From positions 1,615,163 to 1,679,162 of the forward strand of contig NZ_CP006270.1 of NCBI RefSeq assembly GCF_000737575.1: a stretch of DNA of 64,000 nucleotides, read 5' to 3'. Every line of letters begins with the position of its first letter. Position 1 is the first letter of the stretch. Source of the DNA: Synechococcus sp. KORDI-49. Lineage in GTDB: Bacteria; Cyanobacteriota; Cyanobacteriia; PCC-6307; Cyanobiaceae. This document shows, piece after piece, positions 35,900 to 43,303 of this stretch. The position numbers and the translations under genes were made by a program. The notes beneath the pieces were generated by a model. It worked only from the letters and a program-made list of their open reading frames with translations. It searched no databases and was not told the DNA's origin.

Positions 35900-36324
35900 C
35901 GCACACTCAGCTCATGACGGAGCATCGGCTCAACGGCGTCACCCTGTCGTTGCTGCAACTGGATCGCTTGCGCGACGTTCTCACAGGCCTGTGCCGTCCT
36001 GCCGAGCAGGTTGAGCACAAGGGCGCGGTCGCTTCGTGCAGCGGGGTCCTCCGGTGTCTCATTCACGGCAGCATCACAGCGATCAAGGACGGCTTCCAGC
36101 TGATCTGCCCTGAAGGCCTCAAGACAGCCTGGTGCTGCAGCGTTGTTCTGAGCTGACGACCTTGTGTCCGGGGGCTCCGGTGCCCGGCAGCCGAAGCTGA
36201 TCAGGAGGCATGCGGCGATCGGAATCAGCAGGATTCCCCGTTTCTCAGTAGCTGTATCGGTTCTCGTCGAATGTCTCGGAACCGCTGGGAGTGTTGCTGG
36301 TTGGTGCAGGGGAAGGTCGGCCAC
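35854..36324 (-). CDS. Putative lipoprotein with TPR-like C-terminal part
   Basis: A lipobox-like LISFGCRA ends a hydrophobic stretch (ILLIPIAACLLISFGC), predicting acylation at Cys. The mature part has a helical repeat (FRADQLEAVLDRCDAAVNETPEDPAARSDRALVLNLLGRTAQACENVAQAIQL) that looks like a pair of TPR helices. No ATG, GTG or TTG lies right before the hydrophobic part; GTG 36324 gives an unusually long N-region and an 80-base overlap with the DUF6554-like gene. The start is therefore unsure. Function unknown. Confidence 0.6.
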   Translation of the reverse strand: MADLPLHQPATLPAVPRHSTRTDTATEKRGILLIPIAACLLISFGCRAPEPPDTRSSAQNNAAAPGCLEAFRADQLEAVLDRCDAAVNETPEDPAARSDRALVLNLLGRTAQACENVAQAIQLQQRQGDAVEPMLRHELSVRQAACRQERTMAGRD

Positions 36325-36652
36325 TGGAGATGGAGGTCTGCGAGCTGCCTCCGAACAGATCGCCGAGGAACTGGCCACAGTCGGGGAAATTGCCGGGGTC
36401 GTTGACCACCGACTCGGTGATCATCACAGAGGCGTGCTGCGGCGATGTCTTGAAGGGTCCTTTTCCTTGGCGCTTGATCACGGCGTAGGCCGCATTCCAG
36501 CTCACGGCGTGGTCATTGCCGCTGGAGCGCATGTAGCAGTAGATCTTGGCGCCCTTGTCCTGCTTGCGTTCCGCAGCATCGGCCACGGTGGCAGCGCAGA
36601 CACCGATCAGGCCGAGGCTGACCAGGGCCGGAAAGGGAGCGAAACCTCGCAT
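36245..36652 (-). CDS. Secreted protein, DUF6554-like
   Basis: A 135-aa protein with a cleavable signal peptide (ALVSLGLIGVCAATVADA). The mature part has the blocks KIYCYMRSSGNDHAVSWNAAYAVIKRQ and TSPQHASVMITESVVNDPGNFPDCGQFLGDLF, which I associate with the cyanobacterial DUF6554 family (assignment from memory). Two conserved cysteines could form a disulfide. The tail is Ser/Pro-rich. It heads a two-gene unit with the lipoprotein. Confidence 0.7.
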   Translation of the reverse strand: MRGFAPFPALVSLGLIGVCAATVADAAERKQDKGAKIYCYMRSSGNDHAVSWNAAYAVIKRQGKGPFKTSPQHASVMITESVVNDPGNFPDCGQFLGDLFGGSSQTSISSGRPSPAPTSNTPSGSETFDENRYSY

Positions 36653-36712
36653 GAACCGATGCTGCGGAAACTGGGCCAACGGTATCGATCCGGGCTGCGG
36701 TGTCCAGGCGTC

Positions 36713-37240
36713 TCAGGAGTTTCCAAGGGTCATCGGAGTCAGCAGTCGCACCACCACAGGCAACACCAGCAGCACCGTGATCAGTCGAACCGCGTGCAGG
36801 GCTGCCACCGCCGCACCAACGCCGAATTCCGCACCGACCAGACTCATGCCGCTGATGCCCCCCGGGGCAGCGCCCAGCAGGGCGACGACGGGATCAATGC
36901 CGAGCAGCCTGCTGCTCCACAGCCCGATCACGATGCCGGTGAGCACCAGGGTGACGGTGATCAGCAGGGCAGGCCGCCAGAGTGCCTGCAGTTGTTCGAA
37001 GGAAGCGCGCGTCAGCCCTGTGCCGATCACCGTGCCGATGCCGATCTCCAGCACGGTCCTGGTGCCGCTGGGCCAGTCCGCGCTGTCCAGTCGACCGCTC
37101 ATGCTCAACAGGCCTGCTCCCAGAAGGGCACCGGCCAGCGGAGCGGCCGGAATGCGGCTGAGCAGAGCCAGCAGCCCGACTGCGGTGCCGGCAGCCAGGT
37201 AGATCAACAGCGTGGCGACTGGGTGCATCGTTCGCATCAT
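36713..37240 (-). CDS. AbrB-type (PF05145) membrane protein, half length
   Basis: A 175-aa integral membrane protein with about five to six hydrophobic helices. ALLGAAPGGISGMSLVGAEFGVGAAVAALHAVRLITVLLVLPVVVRLL is the signature end of the AbrB duplication domain (GAxPGG motif). Full members have two such halves in about 350 residues; this one has a single half, so it probably dimerises. The family name is historical and unrelated to the DNA-binding AbrB of Bacillus. Substrate unknown. Confidence 0.8.
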   Translation of the reverse strand: MMRTMHPVATLLIYLAAGTAVGLLALLSRIPAAPLAGALLGAGLLSMSGRLDSADWPSGTRTVLEIGIGTVIGTGLTRASFEQLQALWRPALLITVTLVLTGIVIGLWSSRLLGIDPVVALLGAAPGGISGMSLVGAEFGVGAAVAALHAVRLITVLLVLPVVVRLLTPMTLGNS

Positions 37241-37312
37241 CAGGCTTCGTCAGTCTGAACTTGAGGCTGAGCAACCCATGTGCTGTCATCGGGCCAGTCG
37301 AGACCTGACCGG

Positions 37313-37615
37313 ATGAGCTCATCGGTGTCCTTTCGGATCACGCGCACTGCCGAGGATCTGGCCCAGACCATCACCACCCTCTCCCAGAGGCTGCTGACCC
37401 TCGAGCAGCGCGTCGAGGCCATGGAGCTTCAGCTGCGTCAGCAACGTCAGGACGGTCAGACGGTTCCCGAGGAGGAGCGACAGATGCTCGATGGGATTGA
37501 ACGGATGCTCCGTGAGACCCGCGACCTGCTCAGCACGGAGACGGCGGCAGAGGGCTGGCGTGAGGATGGTTCGTCCCTCGATGCGTCGCACCACGGTCAG
37601 GACATCGCCGCATAA
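37313..37615 (+). CDS. Small coiled-coil protein, uncharacterised
   Basis: A 100-aa soluble protein. Residues 10-45 (RTAEDLAQTITTLSQRLLTLEQRVEAMELQLRQQR) show clear heptad spacing of Leu/Val/Met for a coiled coil, and a second helix follows (EERQMLDGIERMLRETRDLLS). No family recognised. It lies 72 bases from the divergent AbrB-type gene. ATG 37313 begins right before the helical part. Confidence 0.65.
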   Translation: MSSSVSFRITRTAEDLAQTITTLSQRLLTLEQRVEAMELQLRQQRQDGQTVPEEERQMLDGIERMLRETRDLLSTETAAEGWREDGSSLDASHHGQDIAA

Positions 37616-37728
37616 GGGTGGCGCTTGATGCCAAAATGAAAAGAAAGGCAACTATGGCCTCCACCATCCCTGCCTCAGGTGCTTGCACCTCACCCAATTC
37701 ATCCCGAACCCTCCACGGTCTGACGGTC

Positions 37729-37884
37729 ATGACGCGATCGGGCTTCGTTGAAGGTGGCCATCAGCTCGAGAAGCTCGAATTCGCTCTGGCTGTCGCCGAA
37801 GCTCGCGGTGACAGTGAGCGTTGCAGTTTTCTGCGTGATCAGATCACAGATCTCGGCGGAAACGCAGAAGAGCCCGGCACCTGA
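37729..37884 (+). CDS. Conserved 51-aa protein of picocyanobacteria, uncharacterised
   Basis: From ATG 37729: MTRSGFVEGGHQLEKLEFALAVAEARG leads into ERCSFLRDQITDLGGNAEEPGT. I recall very similar short proteins in Prochlorococcus and Synechococcus genomes, ending in the same LGGNxEEPGT, which supports a real gene and this start over an upstream one at 37618. Mostly helical and charged; no known function. Confidence 0.65.
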   Translation: MTRSGFVEGGHQLEKLEFALAVAEARGDSERCSFLRDQITDLGGNAEEPGT

Positions 37885-37979
37885 ACTGAATCAGCAATCA
37901 AAGTTCTTGATACTTCTCCGCAGGACTGGAGAAATTGATCCACCGCGGTAAGATATTAACCAAGGGAATTATCTGGAAT

Positions 37980-38195
37980 TTGACGCTCACACTTCCCAAG
38001 GCATCAGCTCTCGCGGCTGAGCAACGGCAAGCTCACACATTGGCGGCGAAAGGTTATTTCGAACAAGCGCGCTCTGTTGCTGAATCAGGACAGATCGCCG
38101 AAGCAAGTTCTCTGATTCTCAAAGGTCTGGATCGTGAGCGCCGCGCCGGATGCGCAGGTCCACAGGTCATGCAGCTGATCAAACCAAGAGCCTGA
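37980..38195 (+). CDS. Small helical protein, uncharacterised
   Basis: About 71 aa from a TTG start with AAGGGA about 13 bases upstream. Two amphipathic helices (AEQRQAHTLAAKGYFEQARSVAESG and IAEASSLILKGLDRERRAG) resemble a TPR-like pair. The upstream 90 bases are AT-rich for this genome and contain TAAGAT at 37949-37954, a possible -10 box. It ends 16 bases before the tRNA gene on the other strand. No family recognised. Confidence 0.5.
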   Translation: MTLTLPKASALAAEQRQAHTLAAKGYFEQARSVAESGQIAEASSLILKGLDRERRAGCAGPQVMQLIKPRA

Positions 38196-38210
38196 TCCAG
38201 ATCTTCAACA

Positions 38211-38282
38211 AGCGGGTGACCGGATTCGAACCGGCGACGTTCAGCTTGGGAAGCTGACATTCTACCACTGAATTACACCCGC
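38211..38282 (-). tRNA. tRNA-Gly, anticodon CCC
   Basis: The minus strand folds as a complete cloverleaf of 72 nt without encoded CCA: acceptor stem GCGGGTG/CACCCGC, D-arm ATTC-AGTGGTA-GAAT, anticodon arm TCAGC-TTCCCAA-GCTGA, 5-nt variable loop and T-arm GCCGG-TTCGAAT-CCGGT. The anticodon at 38248-38250 (reverse complement of GGG) is CCC, decoding GGG. Confidence 0.96.
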
Positions 38283-38317
38283 AATAGAGCGAGATCGCTC
38301 TCGCTCATTGGTTTTGC

Positions 38318-39466
38318 TCAGTTCAGAGCCTCTGCGGCCGCAGCCACGCCTGAACCCATCTTGCCCTGATGCAGTCCGAGAGATTGCAGCGTTGCTTCGA
38401 TGGCTGAGACGGCAGTGAGTACATCCCGATCACAGACGAAACCGAGATGGCCGATGCGGAAAACCTTGCCTTTGAGGTGATCCTGTCCGCCTGCCAGAAG
38501 AATATCGAAACGCTCCTTGACTGTCTTGCGCAGCAACTCCGCATCGATGCCTTGCGGTGCCACGGCTGTGATCGCCGGACTGCCATGGCCTTCGGCAGCG
38601 AACAGAGGCATGCCGATCGCCTTCATGCCGGCCTGGGCGGCGGCGCGGTGACGTGAATGACGGGTGAAGATCGCCTCGAGCCCCTCCGACTGCATCATCT
38701 CCAGAGCGGCTTCCAGGCCGAAATAGAGATTCACTGCTGGCGTGAATGGGTTGCTGTTCTTCGCTGCTGTCTTTCGATACGGTCCAAGATCCAGATAGAA
38801 CTTCGGCAGATCGGAGCGGTCGTAGGCCTCCCATGCCCGATCACTCATGGCAACGAAGCTCAGTCCCGGAGGCAGCATGTAGCCCTTCTGGGAGCCGGAG
38901 GCGACGACATCAATGCCCCAGGCATCCATGGGCACATCCGTTGCGCCGAGGCTGGTGACGCAGTCAGCGATGGTCAGGGCGGTTCCGTGGGCTTTCACGT
39001 GGCCGCAGATGGTCTGAAGATCGTTGATCACCCCGGTGGAGGTTTCCGAATGGGTGAGGATCACGGCACGGATCTGCTTGGCCGTGTCAGCTTCCAGGGC
39101 GCTGCGGAACGCCTCGGTGTCCAGTGGCTGGCCCCACTCCGCCTTGATCACCTCCACGTCCAGGCCGTAGGCGCGTGCCACCTTCACCCAGCGTTCACCG
39201 AACTTGCCGTTGTCTCCGCAGAGGACCCGGTCACCACGGCTCAGGGTGTTGATCATTCCGGCCTCCATGGCGGCGGTGCCGCTTCCGGTGATCACCAGCA
39301 CATCCCCGCTGGTCTGATGCAGCCACTGCAGCTGATCAGTGGTGCGTCGCACAATCTCCTGGAAGTCGCCGCTGCGATGGCCGATGGGATGGCGGCCAAT
39401 GGCCTTCAGCACCGTTTCGGGAACCGGTGTCGGGCCCGGAATCATCAGGGTGAGCTTGTCCTGCAC
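38318..39466 (-). CDS. Class V aminotransferase (alanine-glyoxylate / serine-pyruvate type)
   Basis: A 382-aa PLP enzyme, fold type I. MIPGPTPVPE at the N-terminus, GSGTAAMEAGMINTLSRGD, HSETSTGVINDL, IADCVTSLGATDVPMDAWGIDVVASGSQKG (PLP Lys in SQKG) and FRIGHLGF are family markers. In cyanobacteria such enzymes are placed in photorespiratory glycolate metabolism, converting glyoxylate to glycine, but the exact donor cannot be read here. GTG 39466 gives the usual N-terminus MQDKLTLMIPGP; a TTG at 39484 is the alternative. Confidence 0.9.
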   Translation of the reverse strand: MQDKLTLMIPGPTPVPETVLKAIGRHPIGHRSGDFQEIVRRTTDQLQWLHQTSGDVLVITGSGTAAMEAGMINTLSRGDRVLCGDNGKFGERWVKVARAYGLDVEVIKAEWGQPLDTEAFRSALEADTAKQIRAVILTHSETSTGVINDLQTICGHVKAHGTALTIADCVTSLGATDVPMDAWGIDVVASGSQKGYMLPPGLSFVAMSDRAWEAYDRSDLPKFYLDLGPYRKTAAKNSNPFTPAVNLYFGLEAALEMMQSEGLEAIFTRHSRHRAAAQAGMKAIGMPLFAAEGHGSPAITAVAPQGIDAELLRKTVKERFDILLAGGQDHLKGKVFRIGHLGFVCDRDVLTAVSAIEATLQSLGLHQGKMGSGVAAAAEALN

Positions 39467-39551
39467 GGCTCTGGAGGATGCCAATCAGCGACTCTAGAAA
39501 ACAGCCGCTCCCCTGCCCATCAACGTCTCCGCTTCCGGACTGACTCTGCCG

Positions 39552-40616
39552 GTGTGGGTGACAGCCGCGGCCCGTGCCGCTGTGTGTGCTCTGCTGCATC
39601 GCCCGTTTCAGGGTCAGCAGCCGTTGCAGCTTCCCGATCGGGATGCCCCTGTGGCAGTTCCCGTGCTTTCGGCAGCTCCACTGGCAGGGGGCGATTCCGC
39701 CCTGGCGATCAGCCGCTGTGAACCGGGAGAGGGGTTGGATCTGACACGAGGTCTGGAGATCTGGGTCTTTGTGGAATGGTGCGAGCGTGATGCGGTCCCG
39801 ATCGTTCTGGTGGCCGGAGAGGGGGTGGGGCGCATGCAGAGCGACGGAGAACCCTGTCTCTCCGCCTTTGCCAGAACTCTGCTGTCGGTGAACCTCGAAC
39901 CGTTGGTGCCGTCGCATCGTGGCCTGCGGGTTGAGGTGGTGCTTCCACGGGGGCGGGAGCTGGCGGAGCGCACCAGCAATGCCGCCTTCGGGGTTGTGGA
40001 TGGCCTGGCCCTGATCGGCACCCAGGCAGAAGTGCAGCGCAGTGCGGATCCCGATCAGTTGCAGATGGTGCTTGCGGAACTGCGGGTTCTCGCAACGGAT
40101 GCGTCCTTCGCCGGCCAACTGGTGCTGGTGATCGGTGAGAACGGCCTCGATCTGGCCCGACGCGCGGGTTGGCAGCCTCTGCTGAAGGTGGGCAACTGGA
40201 TCGGACCGGTGTTGGTGGCCGCAGCAGAGGCCGGCGTTCAGGATCTGCTGCTGCTGGGCTACCACGGCAAGCTCGTCAAGTTGGCGGGCGGGATTTTCCA
40301 CACCCACCACCACCTGGCGGATGGCCGTCTCGAGGTGCTCACGGCGCTGGGACTGGATCAGGATCTGTCGCCGCAGCAGCTTCAGCGGCTGCGGCACGCG
40401 CATTCCGTCGAGGAGGCCCTGCAGGGGCTGGAGCCCGAGGCGAGAGAGAGGCTCGGTCGTCACCTGGCGGCGACGGTGGAGCAGCGCAGTCGGGCCTACA
40501 TCGCTCGCTACGGCGATTGGTCCATGCGCATCGGTGCCGCTCTGTTTGATCGCGGCAGGAGTCTGCGCTGGCGTGGGCCCGTGGCGGAGGACCGCTTCTT
40601 TACGCTGAGGGATTGA
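39552..40616 (+). CDS. cbiD: Cobalt-precorrin-5B C1-methyltransferase CbiD
   Basis: SAM-dependent C1 methylation in anaerobic (early cobalt) corrin synthesis. [51 protein letters not shown] and [28 protein letters not shown] are CbiD blocks. GTG 39552 (354 aa) is the first standard start, but the in-frame codons before it encode SASGLTLPV, which looks like the conserved CbiD N-terminus. Translation may begin at a non-standard codon such as CTG 39513. An in-frame stop at 39495 limits any extension. Confidence 0.9.
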   Translation: MWVTAAARAAVCALLHRPFQGQQPLQLPDRDAPVAVPVLSAAPLAGGDSALAISRCEPGEGLDLTRGLEIWVFVEWCERDAVPIVLVAGEGVGRMQSDGEPCLSAFARTLLSVNLEPLVPSHRGLRVEVVLPRGRELAERTSNAAFGVVDGLALIGTQAEVQRSADPDQLQMVLAELRVLATDASFAGQLVLVIGENGLDLARRAGWQPLLKVGNWIGPVLVAAAEAGVQDLLLLGYHGKLVKLAGGIFHTHHHLADGRLEVLTALGLDQDLSPQQLQRLRHAHSVEEALQGLEPEARERLGRHLAATVEQRSRAYIARYGDWSMRIGAALFDRGRSLRWRGPVAEDRFFTLRD

Positions 40617-40648
40617 CGCTCCTTTGTGAGCGGCACCACTCAGGATCG

Positions 40649-42235
40649 ATGTCCCAGCCTTCGTCCGACGGTCAGCGTCAGCCGGCCATCGTCATCCTTG
40701 ATTTCGGCTCCCAATACTCCGAACTGATCGCCCGCAGAGTGCGGGAGACCGAAGTGTTCTCGGTGGTGCTGGGGTACAGCACAACGGCGGAGGAGCTGCG
40801 CCGGATCGCGCCGAAGGGGATCATCCTCAGTGGCGGACCCAGTTCGGTCTATGCCGAAGGCGCCCCTCTCTGCGATCCCTCGATCTGGGAGCTGGGCATC
40901 CCAGTGCTTGGCGTCTGCTACGGCATGCAGCTGATGGTGCAGCAGCTGGGGGGTGTGGTGGAAGCCGCCACCGGCAAGGCCGAGTACGGCAAGGCGCCGC
41001 TCGAGGTGGACGACCCGACGGATCTGCTGACCAATGTCGACAGTGGCTCAACGATGTGGATGAGTCATGGTGATTCGGTGAAAGCCCTCCCGGAGGGCTT
41101 TGTGCGTCTGGCGCACACCGTTAACACCCCGGAAGCCGCTGTTGCTCATCTTCAGCGCAGGCTCTACGGCGTGCAGTTCCATCCGGAGGTGGTTCACTCC
41201 ACCTGCGGCATGGCTCTGATCCGCAACTTCGTTTATCACATCTGCAATTGCGATCCCGACTGGACCACTACGACATTTATTGATGAAGCGGTTCGTCTGG
41301 TCAGAAGTCAGGTGGGGGAGAAGCGTGTGCTTCTGGCTCTTTCCGGCGGTGTTGACTCCTCCACCCTCGCCTTTCTTCTGAAGAAGGCGATCGGTGATCA
41401 GCTCACCTGCATGTTCATTGACCAGGGTTTCATGCGGAAAGGGGAACCCGAATTCCTGATGGATTTCTTCGACCGCAAGTTCAATATTCACGTTGAATAC
41501 ATCAACGCCCGTCAGCGTTTCATCGGCAAGCTGAAAGGAATCACCGATCCTGAGGAGAAACGCAAGATCATCGGCACCGAATTCATTCGGGTGTTCGAGG
41601 AGGAGAGCAGACGGCTCGGGCCCTTTGATTACCTCGCTCAGGGGACGCTCTATCCGGATGTGATCGAGAGCGCCGGCACGAACGTTGATCCCAAGACCGG
41701 TGAACGGGTGGCCGTGAAGATCAAGAGCCACCACAACGTGGGTGGTCTGCCCAAGGATCTGCAGTTCAAGCTTGTGGAACCGCTGCGCAAGCTGTTCAAG
41801 GACGAGGTGCGCAAAGTCGGCCGAGCTCTGGGATTGCCGGAGGAGATCGTCCGGCGGCATCCGTTCCCTGGACCGGGGCTGGCCATCCGCATCCTCGGTG
41901 AGGTCACCGACGAGAAGCTCAACTGCCTGCGTGATGCGGATCTGATCGTGCGGGAGGAGATCCGAGAGGCGGGGCTGTATCACGACATCTGGCAGGCCTT
42001 TGCGGTGCTGCTGCCGGTGCGATCCGTCGGTGTGATGGGCGATAAGCGCACCTATGCGTGGCCGGTGGTGCTGCGCTGCGTGTCCAGTGAGGACGGCATG
42101 ACCGCCGACTGGTCGAGATTGCCGTACGACCTGATGGAGACCATCTCCAACCGCATTGTGAATGAGGTGAAGGGAGTGAATCGGGTTGTTCTGGACATCA
42201 CCAGCAAACCGCCCGGCACGATTGAGTGGGAATGA
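40649..42235 (+). CDS. guaA: GMP synthase (glutamine-hydrolysing)
   Basis: Converts XMP to GMP; 528 aa. The N-terminal class I amidotransferase domain has [18 protein letters not shown], the catalytic Cys in GVCYGMQLM and the His/Glu pair in GVQFHPEV. The ATP pyrophosphatase domain has the P-loop [10 protein letters not shown], and the C-terminal dimerisation domain ends KPPGTIEWE, the invariant GuaA end. ATG 40649 precedes the first strand closely. cbiD lies 32 bases upstream. Confidence 0.97.
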   Translation: MSQPSSDGQRQPAIVILDFGSQYSELIARRVRETEVFSVVLGYSTTAEELRRIAPKGIILSGGPSSVYAEGAPLCDPSIWELGIPVLGVCYGMQLMVQQLGGVVEAATGKAEYGKAPLEVDDPTDLLTNVDSGSTMWMSHGDSVKALPEGFVRLAHTVNTPEAAVAHLQRRLYGVQFHPEVVHSTCGMALIRNFVYHICNCDPDWTTTTFIDEAVRLVRSQVGEKRVLLALSGGVDSSTLAFLLKKAIGDQLTCMFIDQGFMRKGEPEFLMDFFDRKFNIHVEYINARQRFIGKLKGITDPEEKRKIIGTEFIRVFEEESRRLGPFDYLAQGTLYPDVIESAGTNVDPKTGERVAVKIKSHHNVGGLPKDLQFKLVEPLRKLFKDEVRKVGRALGLPEEIVRRHPFPGPGLAIRILGEVTDEKLNCLRDADLIVREEIREAGLYHDIWQAFAVLLPVRSVGVMGDKRTYAWPVVLRCVSSEDGMTADWSRLPYDLMETISNRIVNEVKGVNRVVLDITSKPPGTIEWE

Positions 42236-42296
42236 GCGTCTGAGGGCTGGTGGGGGCCGACCGGGATCGATACCTTGGGCCACCGGCTTTGAATCC

Positions 42297-42908
42297 GTGA
42301 CGGCGACACAACAGCAGGATCTTCAGCTGCAGCGGCGTCTGCAGCAGGACAGCATTCAGCTGGGTGGGCGCACGATCTATCTCAATCCTTTCCTGTACTG
42401 GCGTCGGTTCGACAGCAACACCGACCGTTGGCTGCGGGAGCCCGGTCAGCTGACGGAGGATCAGATCACCGCCAACCGATGCCGCTTCTATCCGGAAGTG
42501 GACTGGAGCCAGCTGGATGATCAGCAGATCGCTGTGCGCGATGGAGCGGTGGAGATGTTCCTGAAAAGCCTGGAGCTGATCAGCACCTTCCACCCCGAGC
42601 TGGGCTCCGGTCAGTTGCTGGAGGTGGAGCGGAAGATGACTATCACCAAGAAACGGGCTTTCGAGCGCTGGGTGGACAAGGCACTGCGTCGTCGCAGCCG
42701 TGAGGAGACCAGGGAGCATCGGCGCTTCGAGCGCACGCGCTTCTGGCGGGCCTGGCGGGAGTGGATCGTTCTCGACACCACTCAGAAGGCGCTGGTGCCG
42801 ATGGTGATGCTGATGGTGCTCTGCGGTTTCGCCGGCTGGTCGATGGGCATGCGCCAGTCCGTCTGCCCGACACTTTCGCTGCCGTCAGGACAGACTGGGA
42901 TTCGCTGA
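42297..42908 (+). CDS. Uncharacterised cyanobacterial protein with C-terminal membrane helix
   Basis: A 203-aa protein from GTG 42297. The bulk is charged and helical (LQRRLQQDSIQLGGRTIYLNPFLYWRRFDSNTDRWL, WVDKALRRRSREETREHRRFERTRFWRAWREWI, the latter strongly basic) and a single helix near the C-terminus (LVPMVMLMVLCGFAGWSMGM) would anchor it in the membrane facing the cytoplasm. No named family recognised. It is followed by another unknown gene and mrdA, all within 12 bases of one another. Confidence 0.7.
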   Translation: MTATQQQDLQLQRRLQQDSIQLGGRTIYLNPFLYWRRFDSNTDRWLREPGQLTEDQITANRCRFYPEVDWSQLDDQQIAVRDGAVEMFLKSLELISTFHPELGSGQLLEVERKMTITKKRAFERWVDKALRRRSREETREHRRFERTRFWRAWREWIVLDTTQKALVPMVMLMVLCGFAGWSMGMRQSVCPTLSLPSGQTGIR

Positions 42909-42919
42909 ACCCAGGCCCC

Positions 42920-43300
42920 ATGGCCGACGAACCCGCAGCCTCCAATCCCCTCGACCAGCTGCGCCTGACCCTGATGCAGGAGGTCCTGCCGGTCGGTCTG
43001 GCGATGGTTGAACGGGCGCGGGAAGGCGGTCCGGCCAGGGTCGCCGAGCTGTTCACCGCAGGGGCTGCCGATCCTCTCGGTGAGCTTCGCCAGGAGGGTG
43101 AACCGGCTGCCCGTTCCCTCCGCGATCAGCTGGATCAGGTGAGTCCAGGACTCGGCAATCCTGTGATGCCGGTCACGGTGTCGGTGCAGGACCCGGACAC
43201 TGCCGAGATGGATGAGCAGGAGCTGAACGCCATGCTCGAGCGGATTGCGGGTCGTCTGGAGACACTGAGAGCTCTGCTGCCTCCGAAAGGGCAGGTGTAG
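42920..43300 (+). CDS. Uncharacterised helical protein upstream of mrdA
   Basis: A 126-aa acidic, soluble protein. Two helical parts (LDQLRLTLMQEVLPVGLAMVERAREGG and EMDEQELNAMLERIAGRLETLRALLP) flank a Pro/Gly-containing centre. ATG 42920 lies 11 bases after the previous stop and the gene ends 3 bases before mrdA, so it is very likely co-translated with the cell-wall enzyme. No family recognised. Confidence 0.7.
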   Translation: MADEPAASNPLDQLRLTLMQEVLPVGLAMVERAREGGPARVAELFTAGAADPLGELRQEGEPAARSLRDQLDQVSPGLGNPVMPVTVSVQDPDTAEMDEQELNAMLERIAGRLETLRALLPPKGQV

Positions 43301-43303
43301 GTC

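Noticed and set aside
37530-37730. Short minus-strand frame with a hydrophobic segment (VEAIVAFLFILASSATL)
   Set aside because: It overlaps the coiled-coil gene antisense, has no ribosome site and uses rare-looking codons; support is weaker than for the plus-strand genes.
38211-38282. tRNA-Gly as an attachment site of an integrated element
   Set aside because: No integrase and no second copy of the tRNA 3' end occur in this window; kept only as a weak note on composition.
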